DNA of 5,868 nucleotides from Sedimentisphaerales bacterium (GTDB taxonomy: Bacteria > Planctomycetota > Phycisphaerae > Sedimentisphaerales > SM23-30). The position numbers were made by a program, and so were the translations under genes. Under the pieces are notes generated by a model, which was not told the DNA's origin, made no database searches, and was given only the letters and a program-made list of their open reading frames with translations. Location of the stretch: NCBI GenBank assembly GCA_016932145.1, contig JAFGDI010000356.1, positions 1 to 5,868 of the forward strand. The letters run 5' to 3'. Positions 1 through 5,868 of this stretch are shown here, one piece after another (position 1 is the first letter of the stretch; every line of letters begins with the position of its first letter).

Positions 1-44
1 GGCAAAAGTCAGTCTCACCGAGCAAAGGATGAATCTCAGGATTC
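1..44. other. Left-edge stretch beyond the terminator, no supportable gene
   Basis: The only structure is a small inverted repeat, GAATC (31-35) with GATTC (40-44) around a 4-nt loop, next to the terminator. In plus frame 3 a short open run ends at TGA 30-32, which could be the last codons of a convergent gene sharing the terminator, but nine residues are too few to support it. Confidence 0.3.
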
Positions 45-91
45 AAAAAAAAAGACAGCAGGAACCAAAATTCCTAACTGTCTTTTTTTTT
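45..91 (-). terminator. Intrinsic terminator, structurally bidirectional
   Basis: Nine A (45-53) plus GACAG (54-58) pair perfectly with CTGTC (78-82) plus nine T (83-91), forming a 14-bp outer stem. After a small asymmetric bulge (C59 against A76-A77), an inner 5-bp stem AGGAA/TTCCT (60-64 with 71-75) closes a 6-nt loop (65-70). On the minus strand the hairpin runs straight into nine U residues and begins 37 bases after the stop codon, so it fits as the terminator of the giant gene. The plus strand has the same form, so a convergent gene could also use it. Confidence 0.85.
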
Positions 92-128
92 ATTATAAAC
101 CCGCTTTAATGCCGGTCTGTTTTATTCA
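92..128 (-). other. Short 3' untranslated stretch between stop codon and terminator
   Basis: These 37 bases separate the TGA from the terminator stem. No open frame, second hairpin or promoter-like element is evident. The spacing is ordinary for a monocistronic unit or the last gene of an operon. Confidence 0.6.
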
Positions 129-3100
129 TCAGAATGTCTTCAGGAAGAAGTCATTACCGATAATACTATCGAGATTCCAGGCCTCAGGAGCCCTGTAGGT
201 ATTTGATTTATAGATGAACTTGCCAACACTGGTACCGGCAGCAATACCATATTCCAGGGTATTGCCAAGACCAAGTTTAACATCGCCAAACTTGACATAG
301 CCAATGGTACCGCTAACAGAAGAAAGCGGCTGCTGGTCAGCACTGGAACCAAATACCTGATAGTTACCATCGGAATTTGCACCCACACCGGCTAATACAC
401 TGCTATCGGTAGCTGTGCCTCCAACGATAACCTTGCCTATCACCGAACCACCGACCAGGCCATCATCTTTAGTAAGGGTATTACCAATTACCTTATCAGC
501 ACCGGGTGTAACACCAGCCAGGATCAATGAATCTATCATATCATCTCTTACTGATATCAGACGGATAGTATCCTGAACGGCGATAGTCGCACCATCTAAG
601 GCAAAAGCTGTCATCTTATTAAGGTTATCAGATATAACACTTCCGGTAATAGTTGCCGCAGAAAGGTTTGCATTGCCCAGGCTGCCATCAACAAACAAAT
701 CGCCATTGTAGAAATTGCTGCGACCGGCATTCAAAGTCCTTAAATCACCTGCAACTTCAATATCCATTGCTATCGGGCCATAGTCTTTGACTGTAAACGA
801 ACGCAGGTCACCACCAACAAATAAACTGTCACCTTGTACACCACCGGCATTATTTGTCTTACTGTCAACAGTGAAAGACCTGACATTACCGCCAATATAA
901 ATATCTGTGCCAGTTGCAATAGAACCGGTAGTTATAGCTGCCCCACCAGTTGAGGTTGAAGCTACATAAATATCGGCAGCATCAACAATATCACCCAAAA
1001 TGAGTTTGCCAGTGAGACTCTGAACATAAATATCGTGATCATAGCCAGCAGTATCATAAGCAGTACCATCGAAATTAACATTCTGCATGATAATATTGCC
1101 GATCTCGGAAATTGCCTGGCCATCAGCACCAACTATCGAACCGATCGTAGAGATCGGGAGAGCCTTATTATTCTCGCCAACAATTTTAAGTGTGCTTCTG
1201 CTGGTAGTTCCATTAAGAACTATCGCACCAATATCTTTATTATCAGAAGACACAGCCAGAACAGAGAAACTGCCCGGTCCGGCCAGACTGATAGTTACCA
1301 GCTTGCCGTTAGTGTCAGACCAGATAAGTTTATTACTTCTGCTGGAAGGTGAATCAGCCATAACCACACTGGCATGAAGGCTGACTTCCTGAGACTGCAA
1401 TGTCTCACTGCCGCTGTAATTATCATATTCAAATACCAACTTGGGCAAAACACCTGAAGAAGTATCAAAGAACGGCTGGGCGGCATAGAATGAGATCGCC
1501 ACATCTATCGATTCATCGGGGGCAAGTATATAATCACCATTAAATATACTGCCAGAAACAAACGACTGGCCATCGTCCATATCCATATCAGTCCAGACAT
1601 TAAATACATCACTGGTAGAATAAATATTTACCAGAGAGATATTAACTGTACTGGTATTAGTGATCGTTACGATCTGACGGAATCCGCCATTACCATCACT
1701 CCAGTGCTGGCCAAACTCAACTGCTCCGAAATCAACTTCGGTTACATCAGTTGCCAGAACGCCCGGGGTAACACCTTCACCAGAAATTATGTAATCAGTA
1801 TAATATCTGCCATCACCATTATCGGTTTGGGTAGCATCATCACTATATATTCTGATCATAGCAGGATACACAGTATCAGCAGCTAACGGATCAAAGGTAA
1901 GCGGAATAGTATGCGAAGCATTGCCATTTATCTTGAATGAAGATTCATAGGCCAGCATACTGAACGGCGAATTAGCGTTGGTTACCCAGTCATCGTTAAG
2001 ATCAGAGTCAACGACTAAAACGCCATTATTATAAAGATCCCAACCCAGGATGTTGAGCTTACTGCTTCCCTGATTGGTTATTATTACGCTGCCATAGCCA
2101 GTTCCGCCAACACCAACTTTCTGGAAATCAAGAATGGTATTATTTACTATACCATCATTATCAGAAAGAACGATTGCCTGATCTGTTACCTTGGCAAATA
2201 AGCCTGTATAAGAGAGGTCATAATTAGCATCGCCATAAATGTCTGTCCATAAATAATCAACCATGAACATTGACTTTAATTCACCTTTAACAGTCGGTGT
2301 CATGGTAATATTAACGGTATAATTCAGACCATCCATAGTGAGGATAGTATTATCAAGGTTACTGTTAAGTGAATTAGCCGGAGTGATCACATAATCAGAA
2401 GCATTAGCACCAACATAACCAACAGACAAGCCATTGACCGTAAGCGGTGCACCACCCAGATTACGCAAAAATACGGTTCTGGTAAACACACTGGAACCGA
2501 CATTACCTGTACCCAGGTTCATCAAACCATCGGTTACAAAGCCCCTTTCCGGATCCCAGCCGCCAACTATATCGCCAGTGTCAGCATCAATAACCTGCAA
2601 TACCGGGGCTTTAGGCACAGCATAGCCGACAACAGAAAGAACTACCTCTGAATCGTCCAGCGCATCAGTAAGAATAAACAGACTCTCCATGAGATATCTG
2701 ATACTATCTTCAGCATTGATATCTTCTACCAGGCCGGTGTCTGGAGTATAGGTCATAGTAAAGGTATAAGAGCTGCCCGGAGCAATATCTACATCAGATA
2801 TAACTGCATCGGGACTGAAAGCTACCTGAGCTGTACCACTCTGGAATCTGATATTTTCAACATTCATGGTCGTACTGCCGGTATTGTTCACTCTTACCAT
2901 CAGCGGGGTAGCATCAGAAGTTCCCCAGAGAGTGGAACCCAGATCAAGAATCCTGTCAATATCATCGCTGCCATCATCGGCATTGGTCCGCCATACGGTT
3001 GTCCAGGTTATACCATCAAGGGAAGTCTGAACCTCCAGGTCACCGCCATTAAGGCCATAACCCAGCAGGCGGATCGGGATCACCGGTTCAAAGGTATCAT

Positions 3101-5868
3101 CAGTGCAGACAAAGATCGTCTCATTGTAAAGGCCGGCCTCTTTGGGTATAAAGGCTACTTCCACTGCGAGATATTCGCCAGCCTCCAGTGAAGTACCGGC
3201 ATCAAGCAGACCATCATCATCTGCGTCCATGTTATTTATAGCAAGATCACTACCATTCTTTTTGATCGACTTGATAGCAAAACCAGCACCGGTATGTAAC
3301 AATGAATTTACATTAAGGGTATCGGTTCCATCATTGCGGACATAAATCGTCTGTGTCTGCCATTCATAAGGATTGTCAACGGTTATATTGTTATCATCAT
3401 CATGGTCACTCGGATCAAAAGTGCCTGCAACGATCTTATCATTGTAATAATAATAATCGCTGTCAATGATCACATCGCCGGCATTTTCGATAACAACCCG
3501 AACATTAACCTCCTGGAAGTTATCAAAGGGGTGATTTTCTGATCTGCCTTCATTGGTCTGTACCACGATCACACCTTCAAATGTACCATAAAGGTTCGGA
3601 TCGATCTTAGACCGGTCAAACTGAATATTATAGCTATAGCGGCTGTTGGCCCCTGCCGGTATGATCGACTGGCTGGTTCCAATACCCGGATCATTGGTAA
3701 TGGTAAATCCTGCTTCGATAGCTTCCAGACCGCCAAAAGATATATTCTGGACAATAAGGTCGCCCAGACCTGTATTGGCAACTGTCATCTGGCGGGAAAC
3801 AACACCGCGGCTGATCTGACCAAAATCAAGGAAAAGACTATTACTGCCAGGAATCGAGATCACAGCATCGCTGTCATCTCTTTCCAGTACAAATTCGCGC
3901 AGAGCATACATATCAAGATGCGTCATACCATAAAGTACGAGCGGATTACCTGATGAGTCAACGATCATTTCGTGCATCAGGGTTGCCGACCAGTTCCGAT
4001 TATTCTGGATATTGCCATTAACTGTGTCGGATCCAATAGCCTCCCAGGAGCCATTAATGTTTTTGTAGGCATGAGAGCTGAATCTTGCCCCGTCCGGGTC
4101 AAGGTTGGTCCAGGCAAATATTATGCTCTGGTCAGGACTGCTTGTTAACTGGCCCTTGAATGTAGCACGCAGCTCGTGATCGACAGCCCAGGTATCTAAT
4201 GTAATCGGGGCAGGCACATCAAGCCATTCCTGATTGTCGGTATCATTGGCATCGACAATATCCCAGCGTCTGATAACAATGTCCAGATCGGTATGCGGAC
4301 CATAATATGACGGAGGATTACTCATATCAAACGGATGAACCGCATAGAAATTAATGTCACTGTCAGGGTCATCAGTATCAACCGGGTCGGTAGTAGCATG
4401 TGACAGAGCCACCCATATAAGCTGATTATCACCGATAGCAAAGTCATCCAGAGAATATAATTCAGCAATTGGCACAGAAGTATCTGATCCTGGCACTCCT
4501 ACCAGCGTAAGATTGCCCAGGGCAACATGACTGTTACCGTACTTTTCCCAAATATTATCATTAAGTTCAAACAAGGCCGCATGATAGAAAGCATCAGCTC
4601 CAAATGGATATACGCCGCTGCCGGCCAGGTGATTGTTGATCAGATGCTTATCGCCCAGCTCACTGCCGCTGCCCGGATAGATCAGCAGCTCATCAGAGGC
4701 ATAGGTGGCACCCACAACAAAGGGACGAACTCCATCCTGACCAACTGCTCCGAGTTTAACGATAGGGTCGATAGTATCAGTACGAGAACGGGTACTCTGC
4801 ACAACTACATTATCGATCCAGAAGCTATCTCCGCCCATGAGTTCAAAACTGATATCATGATCGCCTGCGGGCAGATCTGGTATAGTTATCTTGAACCAGG
4901 TGTACTTAAGGTCTTCGCGAGTGCCGGTTGACCAACTGGCATTATAGTCAAAATACAGGTCTTCACCGCCAAGCTGGGCTGTGATCTGGTCCTTATCATA
5001 TTCCACACCATCAACCAGCACACGAATATCGGTCAGATCGGGTAAATTTGCCTGAAGGTAATCTAAGCCATCATGACGATAGCGGAAGGCAACGATCGCA
5101 TCACCACTGTATGCCTGGTTGTAATCGGGAATAGTCAATAACTGGCTATGAATATCAATCGTACCATTGTCAATAAGCGCGGAATGCATATCGCCACGGA
5201 AATTGTAATTCCATACACCGTTATTATTCCAGCCTACTGTGTTATTACTGCCGTTATCTGTATCATTAGTCTCAGCAGAAGACCATTCGCTGTAACCGGT
5301 ATAATTAACAGAGAGATCATCCAGTCTGACATACGAATCAGCACCGGCGGCACTGTCAGAAACCAGACCTATAAATAAAACAAAATAGGCATTATTGTCA
5401 TCAACTACACCAATATTGTAATTGGTAACATCAACCCAGCCGCTGTTGCCGCCAGTTACACCATCTGAATATTGACGGAATGAACCTATATCTGAACTAA
5501 ATACAGCAGTATCTGTTCCCTCAAGAATACCATCACCATCATCCCGGACCAGCATAACAGCCATCTGGCCAAAATCGCCCAGACCGACATTAGCGGCAAG
5601 CTCAATATTATAGGAGAAATCTATACTCAGATAAGAATAATCTATACCAGCTCCGGCAGGCGTCTCGAAATAGTAGCCAACAGCACCATAGCTAGAAGCA
5701 TCTGAACCATCCGGCAGGGTTATTTCAATAGCACCATCACCATCACTGCCGGCGGTATTATTATAAGCAGCAGTAATTCCGCCAACATCAAAATACGCCC
5801 AGCTACTGCCATCTGTTGCATCATCATCACTGAGATCGATGTCTCCGCCCAGATCAATAGCCAGCGAA
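129..5868 (-). CDS. Giant multi-domain beta-rich surface/secreted protein, C-terminal part (5' end outside window)
   Basis: The frame is open from the right edge to a TGA at 129-131, giving 1,912 visible residues. The first ATG (5562-5564) is internal: it has no Shine-Dalgarno (upstream minus-strand bases read ...GATTTTGGCCAG) and it lies inside a beta-sandwich module that continues upstream. Modules in order: two jelly-roll-like sandwiches (1-191, 192-359), propeller-like blades (363-666), six ASH/HYDIN-like Ig modules (667-1503), a transition module (1512-1563) and a solenoid-like C-terminus (1564-1891). The sequence is acidic, rich in D/N/S/T/G, has one Cys (residue 921), no transmembrane helix and no catalytic motif that I recognise. 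Known families of this make-up are exported adhesin-like or structural proteins, so an extracytoplasmic location is inferred. The signal peptide would be outside the window. No C-terminal sorting signal is recognisable. No neighbouring gene is visible to suggest a pathway. Coding is certain; function is unknown. Confidence 0.95.
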   Translation of the reverse strand, partial: SLAIDLGGDIDLSDDDATDGSSWAYFDVGGITAAYNNTAGSDGDGAIEITLPDGSDASSYGAVGYYFETPAGAGIDYSYLSIDFSYNIELAANVGLGDFGQMAVMLVRDDGDGILEGTDTAVFSSDIGSFRQYSDGVTGGNSGWVDVTNYNIGVVDDNNAYFVLFIGLVSDSAAGADSYVRLDDLSVNYTGYSEWSSAETNDTDNGSNNTVGWNNNGVWNYNFRGDMHSALIDNGTIDIHSQLLTIPDYNQAYSGDAIVAFRYRHDGLDYLQANLPDLTDIRVLVDGVEYDKDQITAQLGGEDLYFDYNASWSTGTREDLKYTWFKITIPDLPAGDHDISFELMGGDSFWIDNVVVQSTRSRTDTIDPIVKLGAVGQDGVRPFVVGATYASDELLIYPGSGSELGDKHLINNHLAGSGVYPFGADAFYHAALFELNDNIWEKYGNSHVALGNLTLVGVPGSDTSVPIAELYSLDDFAIGDNQLIWVALSHATTDPVDTDDPDSDINFYAVHPFDMSNPPSYYGPHTDLDIVIRRWDIVDANDTDNQEWLDVPAPITLDTWAVDHELRATFKGQLTSSPDQSIIFAWTNLDPDGARFSSHAYKNINGSWEAIGSDTVNGNIQNNRNWSATLMHEMIVDSSGNPLVLYGMTHLDMYALREFVLERDDSDAVISIPGSNSLFLDFGQISRGVVSRQMTVANTGLGDLIVQNISFGGLEAIEAGFTITNDPGIGTSQSIIPAGANSRYSYNIQFDRSKIDPNLYGTFEGVIVVQTNEGRSENHPFDNFQEVNVRVVIENAGDVIIDSDYYYYNDKIVAGTFDPSDHDDDNNITVDNPYEWQTQTIYVRNDGTDTLNVNSLLHTGAGFAIKSIKKNGSDLAINNMDADDDGLLDAGTSLEAGEYLAVEVAFIPKEAGLYNETIFVCTDDTFEPVIPIRLLGYGLNGGDLEVQTSLDGITWTTVWRTNADDGSDDIDRILDLGSTLWGTSDATPLMVRVNNTGSTTMNVENIRFQSGTAQVAFSPDAVISDVDIAPGSSYTFTMTYTPDTGLVEDINAEDSIRYLMESLFILTDALDDSEVVLSVVGYAVPKAPVLQVIDADTGDIVGGWDPERGFVTDGLMNLGTGNVGSSVFTRTVFLRNLGGAPLTVNGLSVGYVGANASDYVITPANSLNSNLDNTILTMDGLNYTVNITMTPTVKGELKSMFMVDYLWTDIYGDANYDLSYTGLFAKVTDQAIVLSDNDGIVNNTILDFQKVGVGGTGYGSVIITNQGSSKLNILGWDLYNNGVLVVDSDLNDDWVTNANSPFSMLAYESSFKINGNASHTIPLTFDPLAADTVYPAMIRIYSDDATQTDNGDGRYYTDYIISGEGVTPGVLATDVTEVDFGAVEFGQHWSDGNGGFRQIVTITNTSTVNISLVNIYSTSDVFNVWTDMDMDDGQSFVSGSIFNGDYILAPDESIDVAISFYAAQPFFDTSSGVLPKLVFEYDNYSGSETLQSQEVSLHASVVMADSPSSRSNKLIWSDTNGKLVTISLAGPGSFSVLAVSSDNKDIGAIVLNGTTSRSTLKIVGENNKALPISTIGSIVGADGQAISEIGNIIMQNVNFDGTAYDTAGYDHDIYVQSLTGKLILGDIVDAADIYVASTSTGGAAITTGSIATGTDIYIGGNVRSFTVDSKTNNAGGVQGDSLFVGGDLRSFTVKDYGPIAMDIEVAGDLRTLNAGRSNFYNGDLFVDGSLGNANLSAATITGSVISDNLNKMTAFALDGATIAVQDTIRLISVRDDMIDSLILAGVTPGADKVIGNTLTKDDGLVGGSVIGKVIVGGTATDSSVLAGVGANSDGNYQVFGSSADQQPLSSVSGTIGYVKFGDVKLGLGNTLEYGIAAGTSVGKFIYKSNTYRAPEAWNLDSIIGNDFFLKTF
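234..566 (-). repeat. C-terminal 'DSxhLAGVxxxxD' repeats (residues about 1768-1878)
   Basis: Two units align without gaps over 24 residues: residues 1768-1791 (IRLISVRDDMIDSLILAGVT...D) and 1810-1833 (IGKVIVGGTATDSSVLAGVG...D). They share I1, V6, D12, S13, L16, A17, G18, V19 and D24. A third, weaker unit begins at residue 1855 (IGYVKFGDVKLG...YGIAAGTS) and keeps the opening strand and an A-G in the second strand. Unit spacing is 42 and 45 residues. This is a second repeat family, distinct from the preceding ladder, probably continuing the solenoid to its end. The protein then closes with a non-repetitive tail ending NDFFLKTF. Confidence 0.6.
639..1034 (-). repeat. Beta-solenoid-like ladder with D-[IL]-[YFE]-[VI]-x-G-x-hR-[ST]-[FL] repeats
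   Basis: Six rungs are readable, starting at residues 1612 (DIYVQSLTGKL), 1632 (DIYVASTSTG), 1655 (DIYIGGNVRSFTV), 1681 (SLFVGGDLRSFTV), 1702 (DIEVAGDLRTLNA) and 1723 (DLFVDGSLGNANL). The spacings are 20, 23, 26, 21 and 21 residues. The third to fifth rungs share 'hxVxGGDLRSF'. A short hydrophobic alternation repeated every 20-26 residues and separated by G/N/D turns is the usual mark of a right-handed beta-helix or solenoid. Just upstream, two IS-x-IG-x-I units (STIGSIVG, SEIGNIIM, about 1573-1593) look like the first turns of the same stack. The fold is inferred. Confidence 0.65.
1179..1334 (-). other. Transition module with SDTNGKLVTISLAGPG motif (residues 1512-1563)
   Basis: Directly after the last ASH module, a serine-rich linker (DSPSSRSN, 1505-1512) leads into IWSDTNGKLVTISLAGPGS and then IGAIVLNGTTSRSTLKIV. 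The pairing 'T/S-D-xx-G-x-h-V-T-h-x-L-x-G-P-G' followed by 'I..I.h.G(T)T..S.L.I' is one that I recall as a recurrent block opening the C-terminal beta-strand-repeat regions of large exported proteins in PVC-type bacteria. It marks the boundary between the Ig stalk and the solenoid-like end. No database name is claimed, and its role is unknown. Confidence 0.45.
1359..3869 (-). repeat. Six tandem ASH/HYDIN-like ('choice-of-anchor D') Ig-fold modules (residues about 667-1503)
   Basis: Six modules follow one another at 3489-3869, 3054-3488, 2616-3053, 2187-2615, 1773-2186 and 1359-1772. Each has a central strand-turn-strand signature, approximately hxhxNxGxxxLxhxxh, with the Asn at residues 698, 845, 995, 1136, 1265 and 1404, so spacings are 147, 150, 141, 129 and 139. 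Each then has a turn rich in P/G/D and a strand ending near F/T-x-P, such as LEAGEYLAVEVAFIP in module 2 and IAPGSSYTFTMTYTP in module 3. Modules 1, 5 and 6 keep the classic 'hxhDFG/Q' entry strand (LFLDFGQ, TILDFQ, EVDFG). This is the ASH/SPD-2/HYDIN pattern, an Ig-like fold used as spacer and adhesion scaffold in exported bacterial proteins. Copies are strongly diverged and show no obvious DNA-level repeat, so they are old duplications. Confidence 0.8.
3192..3227 (-). other. DxDxDGxxD calcium-type loop inserted in ASH module 2
   Basis: Residues 881-892 read DADDDGLLDAGT. Acidic side chains fall at loop positions 1, 3, 5 and 9, with Gly at 6 and Leu at 8. This matches the DxDxDG core of EF-hand, dockerin and thrombospondin-type-3 calcium loops, but lacks the usual Glu at position 12. 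It sits between the GFAIKSI strand and the LEAGEYLAVEV strand of the Ig module, where the other five modules have shorter or different turns. Calcium binding is inferred from the motif alone. Confidence 0.55.
3870..4781 (-). other. Degenerate beta-propeller-like region (residues about 363-666)
   Basis: Several loosely repeated units are visible. Each has a W-containing strand with nearby G, followed by a strand of type 'P/Q-L/I-hydrophobic' and then an aromatic strand. Examples are NDNIWEKYGN (436-445) with NQLIWVALSH (481-490), QEWLDVPAPI (546-555) with QSIIFAWTNL (580-589), and NGSWEAIGSD (605-614) with DSSGNPLVLYG (637-647). The last pair matches the 'G-W...G...DSSGNPhVhW' repeat seen in sialidase/Kelch-like bacterial propellers, as I recall it. 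At least three blades are suggested, fewer than a closed propeller, so the region may be a divergent or partial propeller or another all-beta fold. No sialidase Asp-box series or active site is apparent. Confidence 0.4.
4791..5294 (-). other. Jelly-roll-like beta-sandwich module 2 (residues about 192-359)
   Basis: This is a second beta-sandwich in tandem with the first. Its visible landmarks are a W/N-rich entry segment (WNNNGVWNYNF, residues 213-223), an FRYRHDGLDYL strand pair (261-271), a PDLPAGDHDISFEL hairpin (330-343) and the closing strand SFWIDNVVVQS (348-358). The closing 'xWIDNVxV' strand preceded by an 'AGxHxIxFE' hairpin is characteristic of MAM/CBM-like jelly-roll domains that follow signal or adhesion regions in secreted proteins. 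No catalytic residues are apparent. The assignment is by motif pattern only, and exact limits are uncertain by some ten residues either way. Confidence 0.5.
5295..5867 (-). other. Jelly-roll-like beta-sandwich module 1 (residues about 1-191)
   Basis: This stretch alternates hydrophobic strands with D/G/N-rich turns and closes with the strand motif YVRLDDLSVNY (residues 179-189). Closing 'LDDLxV' strands are typical of carbohydrate-binding or MAM/concanavalin-like jelly-roll modules. It contains two acidic Gly loops, SDGDG near residue 41 and DDGDG near residue 109, which could bind calcium. The left part of the module spans the apparent ATG at 5562-5564, which is one reason that codon is rejected as the start. 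The family assignment rests on pattern only; ligand binding is not shown. The first strand may lie beyond the window edge. Confidence 0.45.

Noticed and set aside
129..158. C-terminal Phe as an outer-membrane beta-barrel (BAM) signature
   Set aside because: The last residues NDFFLKTF put Lys at -3 and Asp at -7, which does not fit the alternating hydrophobic pattern, and the rest of the C-terminus looks like a solenoid rather than a barrel.
1..198. Plus-strand frame 1 open from the left edge to a TAG near 198 as a convergent gene end
   Set aside because: It runs through the terminator hairpin and its A/T tracts and overlaps the 3' end of the giant gene; the translation there is low-complexity.
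1035..1377. Two overlapping plus-strand open frames of about 100 codons
   Set aside because: They overlap each other in different frames and lie antisense to the clear repeat-bearing coding sequence; their translations look like composition artefacts.
3396..3460. Trinucleotide runs (ATC/CAT and AAT/ATA) as a microsatellite or repeat array
   Set aside because: They are short runs of codons for Asp (HDDDNN) and Tyr (DYYYYND) inside the coding frame; at three to five units they are not a repeat element.
3870..4781. Sialidase or other glycoside hydrolase domain
   Set aside because: The blade-like units lack a consistent Asp-box series and no Arg triad or catalytic Tyr/Glu/Asp set can be placed, so only a propeller-like fold is suggested.
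4527..4931. Plus-strand open frame of 134 codons
   Set aside because: It lies entirely antisense to the giant gene, has no ribosome binding site or recognisable domain, and is expected by chance opposite a long Asp/Ser/Thr-rich coding sequence.
5562..5564. ATG as the translation start of the giant gene
   Set aside because: There is no Shine-Dalgarno, the upstream frame is open to the window edge, and the encoded sequence continues the same beta-sandwich module.

Overview
The window is almost entirely one very long coding sequence on the minus strand. It enters from the right edge and stops at a TGA at 129-131. All 101 codons between the right edge and the first in-frame ATG with a long downstream frame (5562-5564) are open, and no ribosome binding site precedes that ATG. 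The gene is therefore cut by the window edge: 1,912 residues are visible and the true N-terminus, with any signal peptide, lies outside. Residue numbers below count from the first in-frame codon at 5865-5867.

The protein is a mosaic of extracytoplasmic all-beta modules with no recognisable enzyme active site. From N to C it shows: two tandem jelly-roll-like beta sandwiches (about 1-191 and 192-359); a degenerate propeller-like region with a few W/G/DSSGNP-type blades (about 363-666); six consecutive ASH/HYDIN-like ('choice-of-anchor D') Ig-fold modules of about 130-150 residues (about 667-1503), one carrying an inserted DxDxDGxxD calcium-type loop; a conserved-looking transition module (about 1512-1563); and a C-terminal beta-solenoid-like region with two repeat families (about 1564-1891). 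It ends in a short tail without a recognisable PEP-CTERM, LPXTG, membrane-anchor or dockerin signal. Residues are rich in D, N, S, T and G, and there is a single cysteine. This suits a large secreted or surface adhesin-like or structural protein. Function is inferred only from architecture.

The remaining 128 bases hold a strong symmetric stem-loop (45-91) with A-rich and T-rich flanks, which serves as the intrinsic terminator of this gene and may work in both directions. Positions 1-44 hold no supportable gene.

The organism looks like a bacterium of moderate GC content (mid-40s % by eye). Giant proteins combining ASH repeats with a C-terminal ladder of 'IGKVxVGG...DSSxLAGV' type are, from memory, common in uncultured PVC-type lineages (Omnitrophota, Lentisphaerota, Planctomycetota). 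That placement is low-confidence. I see no multi-gene system, defence locus, mobile element or CRISPR array here; the interest lies in the modular architecture of one giant protein.
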